Shown: positions 8,320 to 16,251 of the stretch, one piece after another
Position numbering within the stretch: position 1 is the stretch's first letter
Layout of the letters: each line of letters begins with the position of its first letter
Notes under the pieces: generated by a model
Seen by the model: the letters and a program-made list of their open reading frames with translations, nothing else
What the model was told of the DNA's origin: nothing
Database searches by the model: none
Made by a program: the position numbers and the translations under genes
NCBI GenBank assembly: GCA_964584165.1
Contig: CAZOYW010000006.1
Coordinates: 1-64,000 of the forward strand
DNA from: CAZKCI01 sp964584165
GTDB taxonomy: Bacteria; Auribacterota; Erginobacteria; Erginobacterales; CAZKCI01
Direction: 5' to 3'
Length of the DNA: 64,000 nt

Positions 8320-9183
8320 TTGAATAAGCGGAAAATCGTGATCATATTCCCCGTCCTCGCTCTCCTCGCGATCGCGGCCTGGCTCTACGCCCGCCGCTTC
8401 GAGAGGACCCACCTCTATTTCCCCGAGCGGGCCTACGAGATGACGCCCGCCGATCTCGGCCTCCCCTTCCGGGAGGTCTCGTTCATAAGCTCCGACGGGG
8501 AGACGATCACCGGATGGTGGATCCCGGCGGAAAAGGCGCGGGGCGCCCTCCTCTACTGCCACGGAAACGGCGGGAACGTCTCCACCAACCTTCAGAACGC
8601 CCGAGTCTTCCACGAGCTGAGCCTCTCGGTCCTCCTCTTCGACTACCGGGGCTACGGCCGGTCGAGCGGGCGGCCCTCGGAAGAGGGGACCTACCGGGAC
8701 GGGCGGGCGGCCTTCGCCCACCTGACCGGCGCGCTCGGGGTCGAACCGGGGCGGATCGTGATCTACGGGATGTCGCTGGGGGGAGCGGTGGCGATCGAGC
8801 TCGCGGGCGAGGGGGCGGCGGCGGGTTTGATCTGCGAGTCGACCTTCACCTCGGTCCGGGCGATGGCCCGCCGCCTCTATCCCGCCCTCCCGGCGAAGCT
8901 TTTGGTCGTCGACGAGTACGACTCCCTCGGAAAGGTCGGCCGCCTGACCCTCCCCAAGCTTTTCCTCCACGCGCCGGAGGACGAGCTCGTCCCCTTCGCG
9001 ATGGGGCGGGAGCTCTTCGCCGCCGCCCGCCCGCCCAAGGAGTTCCTGGAGATCCGGGGGGAACACGGCGAGGGGGCGGCGGCGACCGGAGCGGCCTACG
9101 CCGCCGGGATCGGCGCCTTCCTCAATAAAATCCTACCCGGCGAATCGCCCGCCCGCGGGCCTTTCCGCCGCTCCCAGAGATGA
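8320..9183 (+). CDS. Membrane-anchored alpha/beta hydrolase (BEM46/ABHD13-like)
   Basis: This is a serine hydrolase with an N-terminal signal anchor (residues 5-22, IVIIFPVLALLAIAAWLY), so the catalytic domain probably faces the periplasm. The oxyanion motif is HGNGGN at 81-86 and the nucleophile elbow is GMSLGG with Ser152. The acid is probably Asp221 in APEDELVP and the base His249 in RGEHGEG. The 287-residue length fits the BEM46/ABHD13-like family; the substrate is unknown. Start codons are TTG at 8320 or GTG at 8338, with no ATG nearby. It stands alone, downstream of a repeat-rich spacer. Confidence 0.85.
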   Translation: MNKRKIVIIFPVLALLAIAAWLYARRFERTHLYFPERAYEMTPADLGLPFREVSFISSDGETITGWWIPAEKARGALLYCHGNGGNVSTNLQNARVFHELSLSVLLFDYRGYGRSSGRPSEEGTYRDGRAAFAHLTGALGVEPGRIVIYGMSLGGAVAIELAGEGAAAGLICESTFTSVRAMARRLYPALPAKLLVVDEYDSLGKVGRLTLPKLFLHAPEDELVPFAMGRELFAAARPPKEFLEIRGEHGEGAAATGAAYAAGIGAFLNKILPGESPARGPFRRSQR

Positions 9184-9243
9184 GAAACCATCTCTGAACG
9201 GCGGGCCAAGCTTAGGTCCGTACCCCGCACCGTTTTTCCCCCG

Positions 9244-9274
9244 CCATTCACCATTCACTATTCACCATTCACTA
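9244..9274. repeat. CATTCAC/TATTCAC heptamer array (GTGAATG on the minus strand)
   Basis: Four 7-nt units. On the minus strand the array reads TAGTGAATGGTGAATAGTGA and onward, and its first three bases are the TAG stop codon (9274-9272) of the GT39-like gene. Confidence 0.75.
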
Positions 9275-10861
9275 CTTGATCCGGTAGATCCAGAGCGCGG
9301 GCCCGGGGCGGGAGAGCCGCTCGAAGCCATCGAGCGGGACGTAGAAGGCGTCGAAGGGGTCGTAGACCGGCAAGCGGCCGGCGCGGAAGGGGTCGGACGC
9401 GAAGACGGCCTCTCCGGCCGCGGCGAGGATCTCCTCCAGGCCGGGCGCCGGGCGCGAATAGGGGAGCGGGTGCTCGTCGAGGACGAAGAACCAGCCTCCG
9501 TTCCGAAGGCCCCGGACCGCCGCCGCCACCTCTTCCGCTTGGGCCCCCTCCGGGAGGGCGAGACGGTTCGGGTAGAGGCTCGCCGCGGGGGGGCGGCCGA
9601 AGATCAGGGGATGGGCGAAGAGGAGAGGGGAGGAGAGGGGGAGGTTACCGACCATCCACTCCGAGGCGATCAGGCGCGTGTCGGTCCGGCCGAGAAGGGA
9701 GCCGAGCTGGACCAGTCGGACGGCCGGCTCGGCGGCCACGGCGAGGGCGAAGAGGGCGAGGAGCCCCCCCGAGACCCGAAAGCGCACGAAGGCCGCCCGC
9801 AGGAACTCCGCGGCGAACAGGCAGAGGAAGGGGTGGAGGAGTGTGGTGTAGCGGAGGAAGCAGGATTTCTGGAAGGCGATCAGGGCGTAAAAGGGGAGGA
9901 CGAAGGCGAGCAGAAGGCGGTGGGGGGCACAACCGCGGAGCGCGCGGACGATCCCCCAGGCCGCCCCCGCCAGGGCGAGGAGCTCCAGAGGGAGGCCGAG
10001 GCCGTAGCGGAGGGAGAAGAGGGGATGGTAGAGCCAGCCCCGGGCGGTCTTGAGGCCGGGGAGGAGATGGAAACCGGAGAGGAACTGGGGGGCGAGGATC
10101 CCGCCCGCGATCTCGCGGGCGGCCGAGCGGAAGTCGAGCCAGAGGAATGGGGAGGAGGCGGCGAAGACGAGCCCGGAGAGGAGAAGGGCGGCGAGGAGGC
10201 GGCGGGGGCGGCGGGGGGCCGGGCGGAGGAGATGAGCGAAGACGAGGGGGCAGACGGCGGCGGCGGCGTAATACTTGGTCGCGGCGGCCAGTCCGCAGAG
10301 GAGACCGCACCAGAGGTAGTCGGACCGGCGCCCCCGCCGCAGGACCGCCCAGGAACGGCCGACGGAGGCGATGACGAAGAAGGCCGCGGGGATGTCGAGC
10401 ATGGCGAAGCGGGAGTCGCGCCCGTGGAGAAACGAGGCGCCCAGGAAGAGGGCGGCGAGGAGGCCCGAAACCGGAGAGAAGAGCCCTTTCCCCAGGCGGT
10501 AAAGGGCGAGGACGGTGAGAAGGCCGATCCCGCAGAAGAGGAGGCGGAAGATGAGGTAGAAGGGAGCGGGGTCGGCCGCCAGCGCCGAGGCTACCGGCGT
10601 CCGGGCGACGCCGGAGAGGCGGGCGCGCAGGGTCTCGACCGCTTCCAGGCCGCCCCGGGCCAGATAGAAGCAGAGGCTCGGCCAGATGAAGTAGCGGGGG
10701 TTGAGGTCGGCCGGGGTGAAGCGGGCGGCGACGGCGAGGAGGCGGTCCTCGTCCGGGCGGGAGTAGGTGCAGGGGAGGCCGTAGCCGATCCCGCGGAGGC
10801 GGAGGGCGGCGGAGAAGACGAGGATGAGAACGAGAAGGATGGCAGTGGTCCACGTTCTCAT
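9272..10861 (-). CDS. GT39-family-like (ArnT/PMT-type) membrane glycosyltransferase
   Basis: This polytopic inner-membrane enzyme probably transfers a sugar from a polyprenyl-phosphate donor. The 529-residue protein begins with an N-terminal membrane segment, followed by the periplasmic loop motif YSRPDEDRLL, whose Asp-Glu pair is typical of GT-C catalytic loops. About ten further hydrophobic segments follow, such as FPVSGLLAALFLGASFLHG-like and LRRPLLALLLSGLVFA-like stretches. The C-terminal third is a soluble domain with VLDEHPLPY and VYDPFDAFYVPLDGF. I chose the ATG at 10861; the first in-frame ATG at 10885 falls in a heptamer repeat. It is divergent from a SPASM gene. Confidence 0.8.
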   Translation of the reverse strand: MRTWTTAILLVLILVFSAALRLRGIGYGLPCTYSRPDEDRLLAVAARFTPADLNPRYFIWPSLCFYLARGGLEAVETLRARLSGVARTPVASALAADPAPFYLIFRLLFCGIGLLTVLALYRLGKGLFSPVSGLLAALFLGASFLHGRDSRFAMLDIPAAFFVIASVGRSWAVLRRGRRSDYLWCGLLCGLAAATKYYAAAAVCPLVFAHLLRPAPRRPRRLLAALLLSGLVFAASSPFLWLDFRSAAREIAGGILAPQFLSGFHLLPGLKTARGWLYHPLFSLRYGLGLPLELLALAGAAWGIVRALRGCAPHRLLLAFVLPFYALIAFQKSCFLRYTTLLHPFLCLFAAEFLRAAFVRFRVSGGLLALFALAVAAEPAVRLVQLGSLLGRTDTRLIASEWMVGNLPLSSPLLFAHPLIFGRPPAASLYPNRLALPEGAQAEEVAAAVRGLRNGGWFFVLDEHPLPYSRPAPGLEEILAAAGEAVFASDPFRAGRLPVYDPFDAFYVPLDGFERLSRPGPALWIYRIK

Positions 10862-10878
10862 CGGGAGACGCGCCCCTC

Positions 10879-10921
10879 GTTGCACGTTGCACGTTACACG
10901 TTACACGTGACACGTCCCGCG
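10879..10921. repeat. ACGTTGC/ACGTTAC heptamer array (GTGTAAC/GTGCAAC on the minus strand)
   Basis: Five to six degenerate 7-nt units lie between the divergent GT39-like and SPASM genes. Units vary as ACGTTGC, ACGTTAC and ACGTGAC. Confidence 0.75.
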
Positions 10922-10964
10922 TCAACGCGAAATATTCCTAAAAACCCCGGGGCGGGAGCATATA

Positions 10965-12029
10965 ATGATCAGAAACATGCTTCCGGCCAACCTCAAAGTC
11001 TACCGCCTGGCCTGGCGCCTCTACTTCGGCCGGGCCTCTCCCCTCACCCGCCTCTCCTGCGCCGGCCGCCTCTTCCGCGGGCGCTTCCTCTCCGCCCGCG
11101 CCCCCATCTCCACCATGATCGGGCTGACCTACCGTTGCCAGTGCCGTTGCGTCCACTGCGGGATGGAGCTTAAGCGCGCGGCGGGGCAAGAGCTCACGCT
11201 CGCGGAAGTGAAAGGGGTGATCGGTCAGGCGCGGAGGCTGGGGGCGGTGGAGATCACCCTCTTCGGCGGCGAGCCGCTCCTCCGGAAAGACATCGTCGAG
11301 ATCGTCGCCGCCGCCCGGGATCTGCGCATGCTCCCCTCGATCGACACCAACGGCCTCCTCCTGACGAAAGACCTGGTCGCCCGCCTGGCGGAGGCCGGCT
11401 TGGGCGCGGTCAAGGTCAGCCTGGACAGCTCCCGGCCGGAGGTCCACGACCGCCTGCGCGGCAGCCCGGGCTGCTTCGAGAAGGCGATCGCGGGGATCCG
11501 GCGCTGCCGGGAGGCCGCTCTGCCCTGCGTCATCTCGACCTACGCCACCAAGGAGAACCTGGAGAACGGCGAGCTCGGGAGGCTGATCGCCCGAGGGCGC
11601 GAACTCGGGGTCGACGCGGTCCGGGTCCTCGACACCACCCTCTCCGGCTGCTTCCTCTCCTCCCCCGCCCTCCTCCTCGACCGAGCGGCGCGCTCTCGCC
11701 TCGCCGGGCTGATCGAGCCCGGCTTCGTCTTCCTGGAAAACCTCGCCTCCGCGAAGAAGCTCACCCACCCCGTCTGCTCGGCCGTCTCCCGCCGCTACCT
11801 CTACGTCTCCCCGGTCGGCGACGTCCAGCCCTGCTGCTTCGTCCCCCTTGCCTTCGGCAACGTCCGCGAGAAACCGCTCCGGGAGATCCTCTCCGGGATG
11901 TGGGGGAGCGAGATCATGGACTACGGCGCCGGCGACTGCCTGATGAACAACCCCCGTTTTCGGGAGAAGTACCACGCCCGGATCGCCGCGGCAGCGGCGC
12001 TGCCGCTTCGGGAGGGGGGAAAACAGTGA
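10965..12029 (+). CDS. Radical SAM/SPASM domain protein
   Basis: This iron-sulfur enzyme uses S-adenosylmethionine to make a radical. The 354-residue protein has a basic, amphipathic N-terminal extension of about 50 residues, then the cluster motif C58-x3-C62-x2-C65 in TYRCQCRCVHCGM with an extra Cys60. The GGEP-type motif is LFGGEPLLRKD and the TIM-barrel strand is VKVSLDSSRPEVHDRLRG. The C-terminal SPASM-like part has PVC, a CCF pair and LAFGNVREKPLREIL. No small precursor peptide is adjacent, so a RiPP role is not supported. Its partners appear to be glycan enzymes. Related proteins are at 43050 and 53736. The stop codon lies in the first unit of a GTGATCA array. Confidence 0.88.
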   Translation: MIRNMLPANLKVYRLAWRLYFGRASPLTRLSCAGRLFRGRFLSARAPISTMIGLTYRCQCRCVHCGMELKRAAGQELTLAEVKGVIGQARRLGAVEITLFGGEPLLRKDIVEIVAAARDLRMLPSIDTNGLLLTKDLVARLAEAGLGAVKVSLDSSRPEVHDRLRGSPGCFEKAIAGIRRCREAALPCVISTYATKENLENGELGRLIARGRELGVDAVRVLDTTLSGCFLSSPALLLDRAARSRLAGLIEPGFVFLENLASAKKLTHPVCSAVSRRYLYVSPVGDVQPCCFVPLAFGNVREKPLREILSGMWGSEIMDYGAGDCLMNNPRFREKYHARIAAAAALPLREGGKQ

Positions 12030-12059
12030 TCAGTAATCAGTGATCAGTAATCAGTGATC
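12026..12059. repeat. GTGATCA/GTAATCA heptamer array
   Basis: Four to five units follow the SPASM gene directly. Its TGA stop (12027-12029) is part of the first GTGATCA unit. A perfect hairpin follows immediately. Confidence 0.85.
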
Positions 12060-12106
12060 CTGAAACTGAAGACCTGAGCCTAACGGCTCAGGTCTTCAGT
12101 TTCAGG
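12059..12106. terminator. 22-bp perfect hairpin between convergent radical SAM genes
   Basis: Arms at 12059-12080 and 12085-12106 are perfectly complementary around the 4-nt loop TAAC. The right arm encodes the last residues and TGA stop of the minus-strand gene. It has no long T-run. Confidence 0.75.
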
Positions 12107-13392
12107 TTGTAGTACTCGCAGAAAGAGACCCTCTTCTCCAACCCCGGGTTCAGGGAGAAGTAGCAGCAGTATTTCCCGATCAGCTCCCGGTCGTAGTTCG
12201 GGGGATGGAAGAGGTGCTGGAACTGGAGCCAGACGTAGCCGGGGGGGACGTAGCACTCGGCCATCTCCCGGCGGGGGAAGAGGAGGCGGCGGAGGAGCGG
12301 GGGGCCGAAGCCCCGGCGCAGGAGATCCGCCCCGAAGGCGCGCAGGAAATAGCGCCGCGCGGCGGCGGGGCTTTCCTCCATCAGCCCGCGGAAGCGGGAG
12401 AGAACCTCCCGATAGCGGTCGGGATCGAAGCCGTCCTTCCGGCGGAGCGAGCGGGGAACGAGGAGGAAGGGGGAGTTGAAGCAGGTGTACCTCCCCCGGA
12501 GGGCGCGGACGGCGAGGAAGACCTGGAAGAGGACGACCAGGTCGTCCAGGGAGTAGCCGAGGACGGCGCCGACCGCCTCCCAGAACTCGTCGAGGGCGTA
12601 TTCCTCGCCGGCCGAGAACCCCCGCGCGCCCCGGTGCAGGTAGGGCATCAGGATGACCTTGACCAGGTTGGGATGGTCCCGCCCGAGGGAGAGGATCCGC
12701 CCGATCTCGTGGTCGTTGAAGCCCTTGACGCAGACGAAGAAGACGAAGAGCTTGAGGCCGAGGCGGCGGGCGTTGGCGAGCAGCTCCCGCCGTTGGGCGA
12801 CGAAGGGGCGGCGGCGCATCCGGAGGTAGACCGCCTCGTCGTCGGCGGCGTCCATCCAGGGCGCGATCCCCCAGAGGCCGCGCCGGCGGAGGAGGGCGAG
12901 GTAGTCGGCGTCGGCGAGACGGACCGCGTTGGAGACGAGGACCGCGTGGTTGCCCGACTCCTTCACCCGGGCCACGAGCTCGGGGAGGTCCTCCCGCAGG
13001 GTCGGCTCGCCCCCGGTGAGCCGGACCATGATCCCCCGACCCCGGACCGGGGCGAGCATCCCGGTCAGTTCGGCCGGCGAGGGCTCGGGCGGGGCCTCCC
13101 GTTGCCCGTCGGCCGCGAAGCAGATGGCGCAGGAGAGGTTGCAGCGCAGGGTGGTGGTGAAGGCGCAGGATTCGATCTCCGCGGCGCGGCGGGGGAAGCG
13201 GCTCTCGAGACGGGCGTAGAAATCGAGAAGGTCCCGGTAGACTGGCGCCCGCCGGGCGATCAGGGAGCGGCTCCGTCCGTGGAGGGGACACTCCTTGTCG
13301 AGATAGACGGAGCCGCCCTCCTCGACCGCGAACGCCGGGACGAATTTCCGGCAGTTCGGACAGAGCCCCTCGGTTTTTCGGATAATCGCCAT
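12088..13392 (-). CDS. Tes-like radical SAM enzyme (tetraether lipid synthase family type)
   Basis: The 434-residue protein begins with a zinc-ribbon-like module: GLCPNCRKFVPA, then G-x-VYLDKECPLHG. This is typical of the radical SAM family that includes archaeal Tes (MJ0619), which couples lipid tails. The cluster motif is LRCNLSCAICFA, followed by MVRLTGGEPTLREDLPEL. Later cysteines (YTCFNSPF, ECYVPPGY, YCCYF, SFCEYYNL) could bind auxiliary clusters. Reaction and substrate are unknown here; alkyl-chain chemistry is an inference from the family. The ATG at 13392 gives MAIIRKTEGLCPNC, and the longer frame adds unlikely residues. It is convergent with the SPASM gene. The C-terminal six residues are encoded in a hairpin. 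Confidence 0.8.
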   Translation of the reverse strand: MAIIRKTEGLCPNCRKFVPAFAVEEGGSVYLDKECPLHGRSRSLIARRAPVYRDLLDFYARLESRFPRRAAEIESCAFTTTLRCNLSCAICFAADGQREAPPEPSPAELTGMLAPVRGRGIMVRLTGGEPTLREDLPELVARVKESGNHAVLVSNAVRLADADYLALLRRRGLWGIAPWMDAADDEAVYLRMRRRPFVAQRRELLANARRLGLKLFVFFVCVKGFNDHEIGRILSLGRDHPNLVKVILMPYLHRGARGFSAGEEYALDEFWEAVGAVLGYSLDDLVVLFQVFLAVRALRGRYTCFNSPFLLVPRSLRRKDGFDPDRYREVLSRFRGLMEESPAAARRYFLRAFGADLLRRGFGPPLLRRLLFPRREMAECYVPPGYVWLQFQHLFHPPNYDRELIGKYCCYFSLNPGLEKRVSFCEYYNLKLKT

Positions 13393-13451
13393 GGCCGCTT
13401 TCCGAGAGATTCTACCGCGAATGCTCCCCACGGAGCGAATTATTAGTCCAG

Positions 13452-13500
13452 CGCGGCCGGAACTCTGCCGGCGCGCGGATCTTCAAGGTCCGCGCCTACG
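13452..13500. repeat. Dispersed double-hairpin palindromic element, copy 1
   Basis: A small hairpin (GCCGG/CCGGC, 13456-13472) is followed by a larger one at 13470-13500 whose reverse complement matches 32453-32482 almost base for base (GTAGGCGCGGAC ... TCCGCGCGCC). The paired hairpins resemble REP/BIME elements. Confidence 0.6.
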
Positions 13501-13546
13501 GGCGGCTTGGCCGGTGGAGCGATCCGGCGCCGGAATCCGTGAAATC

Positions 13547-13566
13547 CCTGCCTGCCGGCAGGCAGG
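13547..13566. repeat. 20-bp perfect palindrome
   Basis: CCTGCCTGCCGGCAGGCAGG reads the same on both strands. It lies about 45 bp before the helicase start. It may be a cruciform-forming repeat or a protein-binding site; only one copy was seen. Confidence 0.5.
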
Positions 13567-13608
13567 CGCGCTACTCGCGATTTCGATTATGTGATATAAG
13601 TCCCCGCC

Positions 13609-15531
13609 GTGATCTACGACGAATTCCAGAAGCGGGCGATCGCGGCCCTCGACCGGGGGGAGTCGACGATCGTCTCGGCCCCGACCGGAGCGGGGAAGAC
13701 CGCCATCGCCGAGCATGCGATCCGAGACTGCCTGAAGCGGGGCGAGCGGGTCATCTACACCGCCCCCCTGAAGGCCCTCTCCAACCAGAAGTACCGGGAC
13801 TTCGGCGGCGCCTTCCCCGGCCGAGTGGGGATCCTCACCGGGGACGTCTCGCTCGACCCGCGCGCCCCCCTCCTGATCATGACCACCGAGATCCTCCGCA
13901 ACCAGGTCCTCGAGGGAACGGCGGACCTCTCCGACGTCGGCTGGGCGATCTTCGACGAGATCCACTACCTCGACGACCCGGAGCGGGGGACGGTCTGGGA
14001 GGAGACCCTGATCCTCCTCCCCCGCACCGTGAAGATCCTCGCCCTCTCCGCCACCATCCCCAACCTCCGCGAGTTCGCCGCCTGGATCGAGTCGGTCCGG
14101 AAGACCCCCCTCACCCTGGTCGTCGAGGAGAAGCGTCCCGTCCCCCTCCATTTCCTCTTCCAGACCCGGGGGAAGATCCTGGAATCCGTGGAGCAGCTGG
14201 GGGAGGAAGAGCGCCGGGCATGCCGCCGCCGCCAGGCCGACCCCTTCCCCCGGCGGGAGCTTGAGGACGGCGCGGGCCCGCCGGCCGGCCTGGTCCGCCA
14301 CCTCCGGGAGACGCGGCGCCTCCCCTGCCTCTACTTCGCCTTCAGCCGACGGCGCTGCGAAGAGCTGGCCGAAGAGATGGCGGGCTTCGACCTCCTCCGC
14401 CCGGAGGAGAAAGAGGAGGTCCGCGCCCTCTTCGACCGCCTCTGCGCGCGCTTCGACCTCGCCGGCGAGCGCTCGGCGGAGGAGCTCCGCCCCCTGGTCG
14501 AGCGGGGGATCGCCTACCACCACGCCGGCCTCCTCCCCACGATCAAGGAGGTCGTGGAGCAGCTCTTCTGCAGCAAGCTGATCAAGCTCATCTTCGCCAC
14601 CGAGACCTTCGCCCTCGGGATCAACATGCCCGCCCGGACGGTCGCCTTCGACCGCCTGCAGCGGTTCACCGGGGCGGACCTGGAGATGATGAAGACCCGG
14701 GACTTCTACCAGATGGCGGGGCGGGCCGGGCGGCGGGGGATCGACGCCGAGGGGTTCGTCTACTGCCGCGTCCACCCCCGCCACGTCTCGACGGCGATGG
14801 TGAAGCGGACGATCTTAAGCGCGCCGGAGCCGGTCCGCTCCCGCTTCAACGCCTCCTACGCTTCGATCCTCAACCTCTACCGCCGTCACGGCGAGCGGGC
14901 GCTCGATCTCTACCCCCTCACCTTCCACTACCACCGGGAGCGCGAGCACTCCCGCCGGGAGGCCGCCCGCCTCTTCGCCGCCAAGCTCTCCCTCCTCCGG
15001 GAGCTCGGCTATGTCGCCGGGGGCGGACTCACCGCGAAGGGGGACTTCGCCGCCGGGGTCTACGGCTACGAGCTGATGGCGGGCGAGCTCTTCGGAAGGG
15101 GGGCGCTCCAGCGGCTCTCCTCCCGCGAGCTGGCCGCGATCTGCCTGGCCCTGGTCTTCGAGCCTTCGGCGAAGCTCAAGCGCCTGAATCCGCGGGGGAA
15201 GCGCGCCGGGTGGTCCCGGGAGCTGAAGCGGATCGCCGCCGCGATCCGCCGGGGCGAGGGCCGGCACCGGATCTCGCCCCCGGCCAAGGACCTCTCCTTC
15301 CATCTGAGCGAGATCCTCGGGCGCTGGATGGGGGGGGCCTCCTTCGCGGAGGTGACCGAGCGCTGCCCGGTCGACGAGGGCGAGCTGGTCCGAGCCTTCC
15401 GGATGTGCATCCAGGTCCTCCGGGAGATCCACGACGCCCCCGGCGCCGAGTCGCTCCGGGACAAGGCCCGCGAGGCCATCTCCCGGATCAACCGCGGCGT
15501 CGTCGACGCCGAGCGCCAGCTCCGGGCTTAG
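13609..15531 (+). CDS. Ski2-like DEAD/DEAH-box helicase
   Basis: This superfamily 2 helicase probably unwinds RNA. The 640-residue protein has Walker A APTGAGKT (24-31), motif Ia TAPLKALSNQ (51-60), Walker B DEIH (116-119), motif III LSATIPN (about 146), motif V in TFALGINMPARTVAF and motif VI QMAGRAGRRG. The pattern KALSNQ ... GINMPARTV ... QMAGRAGRRG is that of Ski2/Mtr4/Hel308-type enzymes. The C-terminal third is a helical domain with a winged-helix-like arrangement as in short bacterial Ski2-like proteins. The start is GTG at 13609. It is convergent with dcd across a 57-nt palindrome. Confidence 0.9.
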   Translation: MIYDEFQKRAIAALDRGESTIVSAPTGAGKTAIAEHAIRDCLKRGERVIYTAPLKALSNQKYRDFGGAFPGRVGILTGDVSLDPRAPLLIMTTEILRNQVLEGTADLSDVGWAIFDEIHYLDDPERGTVWEETLILLPRTVKILALSATIPNLREFAAWIESVRKTPLTLVVEEKRPVPLHFLFQTRGKILESVEQLGEEERRACRRRQADPFPRRELEDGAGPPAGLVRHLRETRRLPCLYFAFSRRRCEELAEEMAGFDLLRPEEKEEVRALFDRLCARFDLAGERSAEELRPLVERGIAYHHAGLLPTIKEVVEQLFCSKLIKLIFATETFALGINMPARTVAFDRLQRFTGADLEMMKTRDFYQMAGRAGRRGIDAEGFVYCRVHPRHVSTAMVKRTILSAPEPVRSRFNASYASILNLYRRHGERALDLYPLTFHYHREREHSRREAARLFAAKLSLLRELGYVAGGGLTAKGDFAAGVYGYELMAGELFGRGALQRLSSRELAAICLALVFEPSAKLKRLNPRGKRAGWSRELKRIAAAIRRGEGRHRISPPAKDLSFHLSEILGRWMGGASFAEVTERCPVDEGELVRAFRMCIQVLREIHDAPGAESLRDKAREAISRINRGVVDAERQLRA

Positions 15532-15586
15532 GAGGGACGGGGTTTAATTGTTAAGTTCAACTTAACAATTAAACCCCGTCCCTCCT
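15530..15586. terminator. 57-nt near-perfect palindrome between convergent helicase and dcd stop codons
   Basis: Arms of 28 nt (15530-15557 and 15559-15586) are exact reverse complements around one base. The left arm begins within the helicase TAG and the right arm ends one base before the dcd stop codon, so it fills the whole space between the two genes. The central part is AT-rich and the outer part G-rich. It can form a terminator on either strand. Confidence 0.75.
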
Positions 15587-16090
15587 CTATTGCTTCCGGA
15601 AGCGGCCGCGGTAGTAACCCCGGCCGAGCGTATACTCGAAGACGAACTGGCAGATCCGCGTCCCCGGGTGGATGGCCAGCGGGATGGGGGAGGCGTTGTA
15701 CATCTCCAGCGTCTGGCGGTTGGAGATCCCGGGCTGCATGAACGAGGCGGTGATGTGGACGAGGAGGCCGAGGCGGGCGAAGCGGGACCTCCCCTCCAGG
15801 CGGCCGCAGATGTTGGGGGGGAGGGTGATCTTCTCCACCGTCAGACCCATCGCCGACTCCCCCGGCATGAGCAGGAAGTAGTCCTTGACCCGGATCTCCT
15901 GGGTGATCTGGCGGTAATCGGAAGAGTCGGTGATGTGGAAGATCTCCCGGACCTTCTGGTAGACCCAGAAGCGGTTGGCCAGGTGGAGGTCGATCGACCC
16001 CGGACCGATCTGGCTCTCCGAGAAGGGTTCGATCCGGATCAGCCCTTCCCGGATCAGGCGCTTGAGCTCGCTGGCGGCGATGACGCTCAT
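15587..16090 (-). CDS. dcd: dCTP deaminase
   Basis: This cytoplasmic enzyme converts dCTP to dUTP, or to dUMP in bifunctional forms, for thymidylate synthesis. The 167-residue protein carries the trimer/active-site motif GRLEGRSRFARLGLLVH, followed by ITASFMQPG (with the position equivalent to the catalytic region) and TLEMYN, as in Dcd. The N-terminal IGPGSIDLHLANRFWVY and C-terminal PGTRICQFVFEY are also typical of the family. Whether it is mono- or bifunctional (DCD-DUT) cannot be told from motifs alone. The ATG at 16090 is preceded by GGAGG. A heptamer/octamer repeat lies upstream. Confidence 0.92.
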   Translation of the reverse strand: MSVIAASELKRLIREGLIRIEPFSESQIGPGSIDLHLANRFWVYQKVREIFHITDSSDYRQITQEIRVKDYFLLMPGESAMGLTVEKITLPPNICGRLEGRSRFARLGLLVHITASFMQPGISNRQTLEMYNASPIPLAIHPGTRICQFVFEYTLGRGYYRGRFRKQ

Positions 16091-16100
16091 AGGGCCTCCG

Positions 16101-16172
16101 ATGGAATGGAGTACTGGAGTATTGGAGTGACGGGGCGAGGCCGGCGTTACTCCATCACTCCGTTACTCCATC
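16101..16172. repeat. GGAGTA 7/8-mer repeats in inverted arrangement
   Basis: The left arm (16101-16130) has units TGGAGTA, TGGAGTAT and TGGAGTGA. The right arm (16147-16172) holds the reverse complement units TTACTCCA and TCACTCCG. They flank a short GC-rich centre in the space between dcd and the next, divergent, gene. Confidence 0.7.
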
Positions 16173-16251
16173 CCTCCCGTTTGTCCTTGGTTAAACCGCC
16201 CGCTTACTCTATCATCACCTTCCCAGCGAATAAACCCCTTTGCCGATCCCC

